Source of the DNA: Acidimicrobiia bacterium | GTDB taxonomy: Bacteria; Actinomycetota; Acidimicrobiia; Acidimicrobiales; Bin134 | Assembly (NCBI GenBank): GCA_022819825.1 | Contig: JAJEGM010000014.1 | Span: forward strand, 1-43,240 | DNA: 43,240 nucleotides | Direction: 5' to 3' | In this document: positions 1-8,212 of the stretch, piece after piece | Position numbering within the stretch: the stretch's first letter is position 1 | Layout of the letters: each line of letters starts with the position of its first letter | Translations under genes and position numbers: made by a program | The notes under the pieces: generated by a model | Seen by the model: only the letters and a program-made list of their open reading frames with translations | What the model was told of the DNA's origin: nothing | Databases searched by the model: none

Positions 1-1251
1 CTCGGATCGAACAAGACGCGCACTCTCAGCGGCGCCAGCGCCACCATCAGCATCCCGACGCAGAACGACAGTGCGGACGAGGCCGACGGGTCGGTGACAG
101 TCACGTTGACCCCCGGCAGCGGCTACACCGTCGGAACGCCGGCCACAGCGACGGTGACGGTGCGGGACAACGACGTGCCGACCGCTCAATTCGCGACGGC
201 AGCGGCCAGCGTCGACGAGAGCGCGGGCATCCGCCAAGTGCGGGTGAACCTCAACCCGGCGCCGCACCGCGGCATAACCGTGGGGTACACGATCGGCGGC
301 AGCGCGACCCGCGGCACCGACTTCACAGCGGCGGGTTCAGTGAGCGTGACCGCCGGCGCCACGTTCGTTGACATCCCCGTGACAATCATCGACGATTCCG
401 GCCAGGAGCCCGACGAGACGGTGGTTCTGACGCTGACCGGCGGCCCCGGATACCAGGTTGGCTCGCGCAGCTCCCACACGCTGACGATCACCGATCAGGA
501 CGTGTCGCCCACAGCGGCGTTCGCGACCGCCGCCGCGCAGGCAAGCGAGGGCACGGGCACCCACCAAGTGACTCTCACCGTGCTGCCCGCGCCCGCGACG
601 CCCCTCACGGTGCGTTACACAATCGGCGGCACCGCGACCCGAGGCGCTGACTACACCGCGCCCAGCGGCACGATCACCGTGGCGGCGAACGCCACCACCG
701 CGGCCATCGACATCCCCATCACCAACGACTCGGCCAACGAGGGTGACGAGACTGTCGTGCTGACATTGAGCGCTCCAAGCGGCGGTGCGGGCTACGTGTT
801 GGGATCGCCGACGGCGTTCACCCTGACGATCCTCGACGACGACGCGAATCCCGCGACACCGCGCGTCTCGTTCATCTACGAGTCGAGTTCAGTGACCGAG
901 TACGATGTCGCCCGCTATCCCTCCTTAACGATCAGTCCTGCCCCCGCAGCGCCCATCACCATCTATTTCGCCATCGACGCCAACGCCTCCACAGCCACCC
1001 TCGGCGCCGACTACAAGATCACGTGGCAGCATCCCTACACCCTCCACGACAACGACCGAGACGGCATCTGGGAGGGCACCATCACCGCCCCTACCACCGC
1101 TCCTGCCTATCGCTATTGGCGATTGCCCACGGTCAGCTTCATCAACGACAGGGTCCGAGAACCCAACGAGACCATCGTCCTCCGTCTGCTCAACGGCCCC
1201 GGCTACACACTCGGCGACATCAGCACCTACACCATCACCATCACCGACTAA
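1..1251 (+). CDS. Calx-beta repeat surface protein, 3' end (5' truncated by window)
   Basis: The reading frame is open from base 1, so the gene begins upstream; 416 residues are visible. At least three tandem beta-sandwich modules of about 110-130 residues can be seen, at roughly 172-507, 508-846 and 847-1251. Each has the Calx-beta signature: a SVDES/QASEG-type start, YTIGGTATRGADY-like core, an acidic EPDETVVLTL/EGDETVVLTL strand, and a closing LTITDxD or LTILDDD. Calx-beta modules bind Ca2+ and occur in secreted or surface-attached adhesins. The third module is more divergent and carries an insertion containing DNDRDG. The protein stops directly after ITITD with no sorting signal, membrane anchor or secretion domain at the C-terminus, so any anchoring element must lie N-terminally outside the window. 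The Calx-beta family call is firm; a role in adhesion is inference. Confidence 0.85.
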   Translation, partial: LGSNKTRTLSGASATISIPTQNDSADEADGSVTVTLTPGSGYTVGTPATATVTVRDNDVPTAQFATAAASVDESAGIRQVRVNLNPAPHRGITVGYTIGGSATRGTDFTAAGSVSVTAGATFVDIPVTIIDDSGQEPDETVVLTLTGGPGYQVGSRSSHTLTITDQDVSPTAAFATAAAQASEGTGTHQVTLTVLPAPATPLTVRYTIGGTATRGADYTAPSGTITVAANATTAAIDIPITNDSANEGDETVVLTLSAPSGGAGYVLGSPTAFTLTILDDDANPATPRVSFIYESSSVTEYDVARYPSLTISPAPAAPITIYFAIDANASTATLGADYKITWQHPYTLHDNDRDGIWEGTITAPTTAPAYRYWRLPTVSFINDRVREPNETIVLRLLNGPGYTLGDISTYTITITD

Positions 1252-1305
1252 CCCACTCCACCACCCATGACTGGGGTGTCCACACAGGTTGAGAAAGGAG
1301 TTGAA

Positions 1306-2247
1306 ATGGCCACTGTGCCGCTACTGGAGGAGATCGAAGCGCTAGGGGAAATGGTTCCGTTCGCTGTGATCAATGCCGACAACTTGCCCGAACTGCGGGA
1401 GTCCCGCTTGGGAGACCTTCCCGAGCTCAGCGAAGCGGTTGTTCGCACAGACCATGTGGTGGACGAGGCCAACGGCGTGGTGGTGCGGGTGCATCGGCCG
1501 GTGGGGCTGGAAGGTGCGGTTCCTTGCGTGTACTCGATCCACGGCGGGGGCTACATCCTGGGCAGCTATGAGATGGACGACGCCAAGTTCGACCGGTGGT
1601 GTCCGACGTACGGAATCGTCGGGGTGTCGGTGGAGTATCGGCTGTCGCCCGAGACGCCGTATCCCGGCCCGCTGGAGGACTGCTACGCCGGCTTGAAGTG
1701 GACGTATGACAATGCTGATGAGCTGGGCATCGACCGGGACAAGATCGGCATTACCGGGGTCAGTGCGGGAGGTGGTTTGTGTGCTGCGCTGGCGTTGCTG
1801 GCCCGGGACCGGGGCGAGGTGCCGCTTCAGTTCCAGTTGTTGGACTGTCCGATGCTCGACGACCGCCAGATCACCCCGTCGAGCCAGCTCGACGATCTAT
1901 TGATCTGGAGCCGGGAGTCGAACACCTTCGGCTGGCAGAGCTATCTAGGTGACCTCTATGGCTCTGATGATGTGCCGTACACCGCGGCGGCCGCTCGGGC
2001 GGAGGATCTGTCGGGCCTGCCCGACGCCTACGTCTGCATCGGCGGCGCCGACGGCTTCCGCGACGAGGACATCACCTACGCCATGCGCCTGTACGGCGCC
2101 GGCGTGCCCACCGAGCTCCACGTCTACCCCGGCGCCCCCCACGGCGTCGCCCTCTTCGCCCACCTAGAAATCGCCCAGCGCTACGCCGCCGACCAAGAAG
2201 ACTGGCTCCGCCGCCAACTTGAGCGCCTTAGGTCGTCCCAGATCTAG
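1306..2247 (+). CDS. alpha/beta hydrolase, HSL/acetyl-esterase family
   Basis: A 313-residue alpha/beta hydrolase of the hormone-sensitive-lipase type, expected to hydrolyse short acyl esters in the cytoplasm. The oxyanion-hole motif HGGG is at residues 79-82, the nucleophile elbow GVSAGG at 151-156 (Ser153), and the likely catalytic His is in APHG (His279). The acid is probably one of the Asp residues in the IGGADGFRDED stretch near 249-255. The start at 1306 is chosen because AAAGGAG at 1294-1300 gives a good ribosome-binding site five bases upstream; an in-frame ATG at 1267 has no such site. Length matches the family. It stands alone between the Calx-beta gene and the R-M pair, so the substrate cannot be inferred. 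Confidence 0.88.
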   Translation: MATVPLLEEIEALGEMVPFAVINADNLPELRESRLGDLPELSEAVVRTDHVVDEANGVVVRVHRPVGLEGAVPCVYSIHGGGYILGSYEMDDAKFDRWCPTYGIVGVSVEYRLSPETPYPGPLEDCYAGLKWTYDNADELGIDRDKIGITGVSAGGGLCAALALLARDRGEVPLQFQLLDCPMLDDRQITPSSQLDDLLIWSRESNTFGWQSYLGDLYGSDDVPYTAAAARAEDLSGLPDAYVCIGGADGFRDEDITYAMRLYGAGVPTELHVYPGAPHGVALFAHLEIAQRYAADQEDWLRRQLERLRSSQI

Positions 2248-2371
2248 TTGAACTCTTGCCGGGATTCTTGTTCTCGGCAGTACTGGAGCTACACGTAGTT
2301 GTCACTGCGTGTCGCTAATGTACTGATATGAGACTCCAGCCATGTAGTTTGCGCTGCACAGGGGTTTCCGC

Positions 2372-4093
2372 GTGAGCGGGACTCGGCAGTTGCCCCTCGT
2401 GGATTCTCGTGAGCCGATGGTCAATGCCGACCCTCAAGGCGAGTACGGCGAAGTGTTCACGCGACGTTGGGTCGTCAACCTGATGCTCGATCTCATCGGC
2501 TACACGCCCGAGGCCGACCTGGGGGCAAAGGTGGTCGTGGAGCCTTCTTGCGGGTGTGGAGCGTTTCTACTTCCAATTGTCGAGCGGCTCGCGGAGTCGT
2601 GCACCACTCATGGGCGCCTGCTGTCCGAGCAAGGGAATGCAATCGCAGGCTTCGACTTGCTTGAACACAATGCTGAGATTGCTCGGAAGGCTGTTGTGGC
2701 CAAACTTCTCGATCTGGGTGAGGCCCTGGAGAGCGCAGAGCGCCTTGCTCAGCAGTGGGTCACAACGAGTGACTTTCTGCTGAGCGAAGAGCCGGTACAA
2801 CTAGCTGATTTTGTAGTGGGGAATCCGCCGTATGTCCGTTTGGAGGACATTCCTAGGGAAGTCAGCGATGCTTACCGATCCATGTGGCCAACCATGCGAG
2901 GTCGAGCAGACATCTACATCGGGTTCTTTGAGAAGGGCTTGTCTTTGCTTGGTCCTGAGGGCCGGCTGGCCTATATCTGCGCAGACCGATGGATGCGGAA
3001 CCAGTACGGCGCGCACCTCCGCAAGTTGGTGTCGATCTGCTATGCCGTTGACACGGTCATGGTCATGCATGATGTCGACGCGTTCGAAGAGGAGGTGTCG
3101 GCGTACCCGGCCATAACCATCCTTCGGAATGGCGTCCAGGGTCCTGTACGGGTAGTGGATGCCAACGCTTCCTTCGATCAGCACGAGGCTTCCCTGGTGC
3201 TCGATTGGCCATGTGATTCACAGCAGCCCTTGTCTGCCTCCAGGGGTTTTGAGGCAGGCGAGTTGACAAGGTGGTTCGAGGGTCCAGATTTATGGCCGGC
3301 AGGATCCCCCAAGACGCTTGAGTTGTTGGCCGATCTCGAATCCCGATTTGTCCCACTCGAAGATTCTCGGACAGGGACACGTATTGGCATTGGCGTTGCT
3401 ACGGGATGCGACGAGGTCTACATCCGGGCTGAGGCTGAGGGGGTGGAGTCCGATCGCCTGCTCCCGCTTCTGACCGCAGGCGATATCGCGACGGGTCGTC
3501 CTGATTGGTCGGGCAAGTACCTGATCAACCCCTGGGATGAGGATGGGCTCGTGGACCTGCGCGACTACCCAGGACTGGCGGGCCACTTCGAGCAGAACAG
3601 CAAGCTGCTTCGATCACGCCATGTCGCCCGGAGGCAGCCGAAAGCCTGGTATCGGACCATCGACCGGGTTACTCCTGAACTGATAAACCAGCCCAAGCTG
3701 TTGCTTCCGGACATAAAGGCGCTTTCACACCCCGTTTTGGATCCTGGTGGCTTCTACCCCCACCACAACCTCTACTACGTGGTATCCGATTCATGGGATC
3801 TTGAAGTGCTTGGCGGCATCCTGCTGTCCGACATCGCCAACCTCTTTGTCGGTGCCTACTGCGTCAAGATGCGAGGTGGCGCCTACCGATTCCAGGCACA
3901 GTATTTGCGCAAGATTCGAGTACCCGACCCTGATGCCGTTAGCACGGAGCTACAGGACCACCTAAGAAGGGCCTTCAAAGAGCGAGATCGTCGTGCCGCG
4001 ACTGAAGCAGCGGCAGAGGCCTATGGCATGACCTGCGACTTTGATCAGGTTGGCGGGCGTTCTCGTAGTGGCGTTCAATTGAGCAAGAGTTGA
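2372..4093 (+). CDS. type II DNA adenine methyltransferase
   Basis: A 573-residue N6-adenine DNA methyltransferase of the Eco57I/TaqI-like class. The N-terminus contains GEYGEVFTRRWVV, typical of these enzymes. SAM-binding motif I is VVEPSCGCGAFL at about residues 55-66, and the catalytic motif IV is NPPY at 151-154. The C-terminal half has no recognisable motif and fits a target-recognition region. The GTG at 2372 is the longest start; ATG at 2417 would also keep the whole domain. The stop is 16 bases before the next gene, whose product looks like a PD-(D/E)XK nuclease, so the two form a methylase-plus-restriction pair. Base composition is visibly less GC-rich than that of the flanking metabolic genes, consistent with horizontal acquisition. 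The recognition sequence is not predictable. Confidence 0.88.
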   Translation: MSGTRQLPLVDSREPMVNADPQGEYGEVFTRRWVVNLMLDLIGYTPEADLGAKVVVEPSCGCGAFLLPIVERLAESCTTHGRLLSEQGNAIAGFDLLEHNAEIARKAVVAKLLDLGEALESAERLAQQWVTTSDFLLSEEPVQLADFVVGNPPYVRLEDIPREVSDAYRSMWPTMRGRADIYIGFFEKGLSLLGPEGRLAYICADRWMRNQYGAHLRKLVSICYAVDTVMVMHDVDAFEEEVSAYPAITILRNGVQGPVRVVDANASFDQHEASLVLDWPCDSQQPLSASRGFEAGELTRWFEGPDLWPAGSPKTLELLADLESRFVPLEDSRTGTRIGIGVATGCDEVYIRAEAEGVESDRLLPLLTAGDIATGRPDWSGKYLINPWDEDGLVDLRDYPGLAGHFEQNSKLLRSRHVARRQPKAWYRTIDRVTPELINQPKLLLPDIKALSHPVLDPGGFYPHHNLYYVVSDSWDLEVLGGILLSDIANLFVGAYCVKMRGGAYRFQAQYLRKIRVPDPDAVSTELQDHLRRAFKERDRRAATEAAAEAYGMTCDFDQVGGRSRSGVQLSKS

Positions 4094-4109
4094 CAGGAAG
4101 AGCCAGCAG

Positions 4110-4940
4110 ATGCCTGCTCCAACCAACGCTCGATGGGCCACGAGCCAACGATGTGCCCCCTTCATGGATGTGTACGCCACCGCCGAGGCTGAAGGGCACA
4201 CAAGCTGGAATCAAGTAGAACAAGCGTTCCTACCGGCGATGTCTCAATTCGACGCTTCCATCGCCGCGTCGGTGGGTGCTGACATGACCGATGACGAGAA
4301 GTCTGAATTGGGAGCCGATCTCCAAAACGGCAAAGGTGACTTCTTCAACGATCTGCTCGTTCTCCTCCTCAAACAGTGCTCCGGTGTCGAGCTTCTGACA
4401 TCTCGCCGCCCAGTCCCAGGGCTAATCGTGCCCGTACACAACCTCGACTGCGTCTACCCCGCTAAAGGTGATCTTCAATTCATGCTTGAAGCAAAGATGA
4501 TGGGCACACCCAAGCACATCAATTCACCAAGGCAGAAAGAGAGCGGGCGACCTGGATCTGCCGACATCGACAAACGGGTCAAGGAACTGGCTTTCAAGTG
4601 CATCGACCTGAAGGGCGAATTCAGCAGACGTCAGACGATGACCGGCACAGCGCCCCGTACAGGAGGCCCCGGCGGAGGTGATCTGACCACCTGGCTCCGC
4701 TCGGTCGAGCCGAAGATCTATTTCTTCATCGCAGTACGGGTCATCAACGACAGCGATTTCGAGAGGATCCTCAAATGGGCCTCAACAGCACAGCAAGTCC
4801 TCGATGCTGTCGGCCTCTACTGCTTCGAGCCCGTCGGCGACTCGTTCACCGATTACCGGCAACGCGACGGCGTCCCACCAGACCTGCAACTCGAACGGGT
4901 CTTGTACAAAGCCTGTGTCGATCTACAGGCGATGACATGA
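4110..4940 (+). CDS. probable type II restriction endonuclease partner
   Basis: A 276-residue protein directly downstream of the adenine methylase, with AGGAAG just before its ATG as a ribosome-binding site. No named family is recognised, but a nuclease-like core is visible: VHNLDCVYPAKGDLQFMLEA with Asp113 or Asp121, Glu127 and Lys129 forms a D-x(n)-ExK arrangement typical of PD-(D/E)XK restriction enzymes, where these residues bind Mg2+ and cleave the phosphodiester. An FFNDLLVLLL segment near 78-87 may be a core helix. The context (tight spacing after a methylase, same strand, similar lower-GC composition) makes a cognate restriction enzyme the best reading. The gene ends 21 bases from the convergent PPOX gene. 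Confidence 0.7.
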   Translation: MPAPTNARWATSQRCAPFMDVYATAEAEGHTSWNQVEQAFLPAMSQFDASIAASVGADMTDDEKSELGADLQNGKGDFFNDLLVLLLKQCSGVELLTSRRPVPGLIVPVHNLDCVYPAKGDLQFMLEAKMMGTPKHINSPRQKESGRPGSADIDKRVKELAFKCIDLKGEFSRRQTMTGTAPRTGGPGGGDLTTWLRSVEPKIYFFIAVRVINDSDFERILKWASTAQQVLDAVGLYCFEPVGDSFTDYRQRDGVPPDLQLERVLYKACVDLQAMT

Positions 4941-4961
4941 GGTAGTCCACGATGTGCTCCC

Positions 4962-5429
4962 TCAGTCGTCTTGGACTAGGCGGGCGGGGAAGCCGCCTTT
5001 GGAGATGGGCCCCCATTGGTCGATGGTGAGGCGGATGAGGCATTTGCCCTGGTGGGCCATGGCCTCGCGGTATTCGTCCCAGTCGGGGTGTTCGCCGGAG
5101 ATGACTCGGAAGTACTCGACCAGGCCGTCGAGAGCTTCGGGCATGTCGAGGACCTCGACGGTGCCGTCGAGCTGCATCCACTCGCCACCGAACTCGTCTG
5201 ACATCACCACCATTGAAGCCGCGGGGTTTCGCTTGGCGTTGATCGACTTGGCCCGCTCGGGGTAGCTGGACACCACCACCCGGCCGCTGGTGTCGAGGCC
5301 TAGCGTAACCAGCGAGCTTTGAGGCCGCCCGTCCCGGCGGGTGGTGAGGAGCACGCCCCGGTGGCGGGGTCGGACGAAGTCCTCCATCTCGGCCCGGTCG
5401 ACGTAGCGGTCGGTAGCAATCGAAGCCAT
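4962..5429 (-). CDS. PPOX-class F420/flavin-dependent protein
   Basis: A 155-residue split-barrel protein of the pyridoxamine 5'-phosphate oxidase-like superfamily. Members in actinobacteria commonly use coenzyme F420 or FMN to reduce small molecules. Characteristic features are the N-terminal RHRGVLLTTRRDGRPQSSLV strand pair, then VVVSSYPERAKSINAKRNP, in which a basic stretch contacts the cofactor phosphate, then EWMQLDGTVEVLDM in the second barrel half. Length is normal for the family. It converges on the restriction gene and is followed on the same strand, reading from upstream, by the crotonase at 5467-6339 with a 37-base gap, so the two may be co-transcribed. Cofactor choice between F420 and FMN is not decidable by eye. 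Confidence 0.85.
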   Translation of the reverse strand: MASIATDRYVDRAEMEDFVRPRHRGVLLTTRRDGRPQSSLVTLGLDTSGRVVVSSYPERAKSINAKRNPAASMVVMSDEFGGEWMQLDGTVEVLDMPEALDGLVEYFRVISGEHPDWDEYREAMAHQGKCLIRLTIDQWGPISKGGFPARLVQDD

Positions 5430-5466
5430 GGGTTGAACCTAGCTGCCTGCTGCCAATGGTCCTGAA

Positions 5467-6339
5467 CTACAGCGTGCGTCTGATGGGAAGGAGGTTCTGG
5501 AAGACCGGGTCGCGTCCCTCGGATCTCGCCGCGAAGACCTCGGCCATGTCGTCGGGATGGAACATGCCCGATTGCCAGGTGGCGACGTAGTTGAGGCCGT
5601 CGGCCACGCTGTGGTCGCGGGTGTAGTTGAGCATCTCCTTCGAGCCCCAAATGGCCAGCGGCGAGCGCGCCGCTATCTCTCGGGCAACCCCGAGCACGCC
5701 TTCCAGCATGGCGTCTTGGTCAGGATAAACCTGGTTGACCAGCCCGGCCGCCTTTGCCTCATCGGCAGTGAGCCGGCGCCCGGTGTAAGCCAGCTCACGG
5801 GCCAGCCCATCGGGGATGATCCGGGGCAGCCGTTGCAAGGTGCCCAGATCAGCAGTCAGGGCGATGTTGATCTCTTGGATGCAGAAGAACGCATCGGCAG
5901 TGCAATATCGCATGTCGGCGGCGCAGACCATGTCCACCCCTCCGCCGACACAGCCGCCCTGCACCGCAGCCAGCACTGGCATGCGCGCCTTCTCCAGGCA
6001 GCTGAACGACTCCTGAAGGGTCATGGCCAAGTTGCGGGTCTCGGCCCGGACCCGCCCGAACTCCGGTGCTTCGCTGGACTCAGATCCACCCGAGAACAGC
6101 GAGTCCGGCTGCGTGAACACCGACAGGTCCATTCCCGCGGTGAAATGGCGTCCGGTGGAGGAGATCACCAGCGCACGGACTTCCCCGGAGTCCGACAGCT
6201 CGTTCACCGCAGCGGGCAGCTCAGACCAGAACTCCGGAATCATCGAGTTCTTGGCCTCGGGCCGACTGAGCTGCAAGTGGGCAACCCCATTGTCAAGGTC
6301 GACCTCGAAGCAGGTGTGCTGCTGTGGTGAGTTAGCCAT
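5467..6339 (-). CDS. crotonase, delta3,5-delta2,4-dienoyl-CoA isomerase type
   Basis: A 290-residue enoyl-CoA hydratase/isomerase-fold enzyme that resembles mammalian ECH1 more than a standard hydratase. The three acidic residues of ECH1 (rat Asp176, Glu196, Asp204) are matched with identical spacing by Asp136 in GGGVD, Glu156 in FFCIQE and Asp164 in LTADLGTLQRLP. The segment TRDHSVADGLNYVATW near the C-terminus is also ECH1-like. Such enzymes shift double bonds in 3,5-dienoyl-CoA during beta-oxidation of unsaturated acyl chains with odd-numbered double bonds. The oxyanion-hole region is GRHFTAGMDLS at 64-73. AAAGGAGG lies just upstream of the ATG. It is divergent from the amidohydrolase at 6354, leaving only 14 bases between the two starts. 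Confidence 0.87.
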   Translation of the reverse strand: MANSPQQHTCFEVDLDNGVAHLQLSRPEAKNSMIPEFWSELPAAVNELSDSGEVRALVISSTGRHFTAGMDLSVFTQPDSLFSGGSESSEAPEFGRVRAETRNLAMTLQESFSCLEKARMPVLAAVQGGCVGGGVDMVCAADMRYCTADAFFCIQEINIALTADLGTLQRLPRIIPDGLARELAYTGRRLTADEAKAAGLVNQVYPDQDAMLEGVLGVAREIAARSPLAIWGSKEMLNYTRDHSVADGLNYVATWQSGMFHPDDMAEVFAARSEGRDPVFQNLLPIRRTL

Positions 6340-6353
6340 CCTGTCCTCCTTTC

Positions 6354-7184
6354 GTGGCCAATCCGCTCGATTTCTCCATGGGATCGGCGTTCGGGGGCGT
6401 TGCCGAGCAAACTAGCCGAGTGCTCGTGGTGGACACTCATACTCACGTGATCTCGGACGACCTTGAGAAGTATCCGCTTCAGGTAGCCGACTATCCGGGG
6501 GTGGAGTGGGTGTACGAGGCACCGGTGACGGCCGAAGAGCTGTTGGCCGAGATGGCCGCTGCCGGAGTGGACCGGGCGGTGCTGGTGCAGGCCCAGGGTG
6601 GCTACGGCACGGACAACTCCTATGCGCTGGACGCTCAGGCGGCCTATCCCGATTCGTTCAGCGCGGTGGTGATCGTCGACGAACCCGCCGAGCTCGACCG
6701 GCTAGCTGCGACTGGGGCGGGCGGGGTGCGGTTTTTCGCCATCGGCGGGGGAGGGCCGCTGCACGATGAGGCCACTTGGGACACCGCGCGGCGACTGGGT
6801 CTGCGGGTGAGCGCGGCCACGGTGCCCGAGTACCTGCCTGCGTTGGGGGAAGCGCTGGCCGCCCATCCTGATGTGATCTTGTCGCTCGATCACTGCGGGT
6901 TCGCGCCGGAGTCAATCGGGGATTATGCCCACCTGGGAAACCTGTACCTGAAGGTCACTCCCCATGTGCTGGATGCGGGCGACCCGGCCGTCATGCTGGA
7001 GCGGCTGGCCGAGCAGTTCGGCCTGACCCGGCTCATGTGGGGGTCGGACTATTCCCAGACCCACGACCGGCCCTATAGGGAACTGGCTGATCAGGCCCGA
7101 GCGGCCTGTGCTGGGATGACTCAGAGCGAACAGGCCCAATTCTTGGGCGGAACCGCCCTGGCCCTTTGGCCGGAACTGGGCTAG
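6354..7184 (+). CDS. amidohydrolase family (TIM-barrel) metal-dependent hydrolase
   Basis: About 276 residues of the amidohydrolase_2 / 2-pyrone-4,6-dicarboxylate lactonase-like family. The metal-binding HxH is in VVDTHTHVISDD near the N-terminus, a further His is in LSLDHCGF, and the terminal catalytic Asp lies in LMWGSDYSQTHDRPY. These enzymes hydrolyse lactones or amides or decarboxylate aromatic acids in the cytoplasm. The start is uncertain: GTG 6354, ATG 6378 and GTG 6420 are all in frame and none has a convincing ribosome-binding site, so the true protein may be about 8-22 residues shorter. The stop overlaps by four bases the convergent stop of the truncated crotonase at 7181. Confidence 0.8.
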   Translation: MANPLDFSMGSAFGGVAEQTSRVLVVDTHTHVISDDLEKYPLQVADYPGVEWVYEAPVTAEELLAEMAAAGVDRAVLVQAQGGYGTDNSYALDAQAAYPDSFSAVVIVDEPAELDRLAATGAGGVRFFAIGGGGPLHDEATWDTARRLGLRVSAATVPEYLPALGEALAAHPDVILSLDHCGFAPESIGDYAHLGNLYLKVTPHVLDAGDPAVMLERLAEQFGLTRLMWGSDYSQTHDRPYRELADQARAACAGMTQSEQAQFLGGTALALWPELG

Positions 7185-7537
7185 TCGATTCCCAGCATCT
7201 CGTCGATCATTCCGATGGTGGCCACCCCCATGGTGCGGCAGCGGTCGAACGTGGCCGCGGCGAAATTGGGCTCGGTCGGCACCTCGTCGGGCGCCTCCAT
7301 GGCCAAGATCTGCTCCACATCGCCATGCATCAAGAAGAACTCGGGGTCGGCACTTTCGAACACCAAGACGTGAACCTGCTCATCAGCCTCAACCGAGTCG
7401 AGCAGCCCCATGAGCCCGCCGATCAGGAGGCCGTCAACGAGATGTTTGGGCGGATGGTCGATCACCACCCAGCCCACGCCATCGGCAACTCTCAAAGAGA
7501 ACGGGCCAAAACTCTGCTCACTTGTTTGGTCACTCAC
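7181..7537 (-). pseudogene. crotonase N-terminal fragment (probable pseudogene)
   Basis: A 118-residue ORF that resembles only the first half of an enoyl-CoA hydratase: strands FSLRVADGVGWVVIDHPP and VHVLVFESADPEFFLMHGD are followed by FDRCRTMGVATIGMIDE. In normal crotonases the next segment is the GGG-containing oxyanion-hole helix and the catalytic acid half, but here the frame stops after MLGID. Full-length relatives have about 260 residues. The GTG start at 7537 has GGGAGG upstream and overlaps the nitroreductase stop by eight bases, so it was probably part of a nitroreductase-crotonase operon. The C-terminal half is absent and is replaced by the convergent amidohydrolase. A short functional protein cannot be excluded. 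Confidence 0.6.
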
Positions 7538-8147
7538 TGTGGTCCTCCCACTGGTTCCAAAACGCCACTTCTGACAACGGGCGTCGTCGCACCGGGCCGA
7601 AAGGCACCGCGGGCCAACCCATCGGGATGCCGCACACGATGTGGACGTCGTCGGGGATGCCCAGCACGGCCCGAACCCCATCGGCCCGAAAGGCGTGCAG
7701 CGTGGTAAGCACCGTGCCCAACCCCAGGCTGCGAGCCGCCACCAGGAGGTTCTGCACCGCGGGGTAAACCGAGTGGCTCACCCCCCGCTGGGTGGAGCCC
7801 ACGATGATGAACACCGGCACGTCGCCGATCTCTCGGGCGAACTCGGCGGCCTTTTCCACGATTCCGGCCTCTTGGCCCCGCAGCCACTCGGTACCCGCCG
7901 CCGACGGGTTGTTGTACGACTCCTGCTGGGCGTCGAGATAGAGGTCGGCCAAACGGCGGCGCTTTTTGGGGTCGGTGACCACTACGAATCGGGCAAACTG
8001 CCCGTTGATGGCGCTGGGCGCCCGGATGGCAGCGTCCAGCACCTGGGTGATCAGCTCGTCGGGCACCGGATCGGGCAAATAGCGCCGCACCGCCCGCTGG
8101 GTGTGCATGGCCTCGAACACGCCGACCTCGGCGGCTGGTTGGTTCAT
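7530..8147 (-). CDS. nitroreductase family FMN-dependent oxidoreductase
   Basis: A 205-residue nitroreductase-fold protein, which uses FMN and NAD(P)H to reduce nitro groups, quinones or enones. The N-terminal MHTQRAVRRYLPDPVP motif gives the phosphate-binding arginines; AAIRAPSAINGQFARFVVV is the conserved second block; VYPAVQNLLVAARSLGLGTVLTT and the C-terminal GWPAVPFGPVRRRPLSEV are also typical. The start at 8147 (ATG, with GGAG six to seven bases upstream) is preferred over an in-frame start at 8210. It leaves a 65-base divergent gap to the selenoprotein gene at 8213. The stop overlaps the start of the crotonase fragment, implying translational coupling. Confidence 0.85.
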   Translation of the reverse strand: MNQPAAEVGVFEAMHTQRAVRRYLPDPVPDELITQVLDAAIRAPSAINGQFARFVVVTDPKKRRRLADLYLDAQQESYNNPSAAGTEWLRGQEAGIVEKAAEFAREIGDVPVFIIVGSTQRGVSHSVYPAVQNLLVAARSLGLGTVLTTLHAFRADGVRAVLGIPDDVHIVCGIPMGWPAVPFGPVRRRPLSEVAFWNQWEDHSE

Positions 8148-8212
8148 GGGCTCCGAGAGTAGCGGTTGCAGAAATGTGCGGGTTGTCGTCAGCCCGGCGA
8201 TAGCCTGCACCC

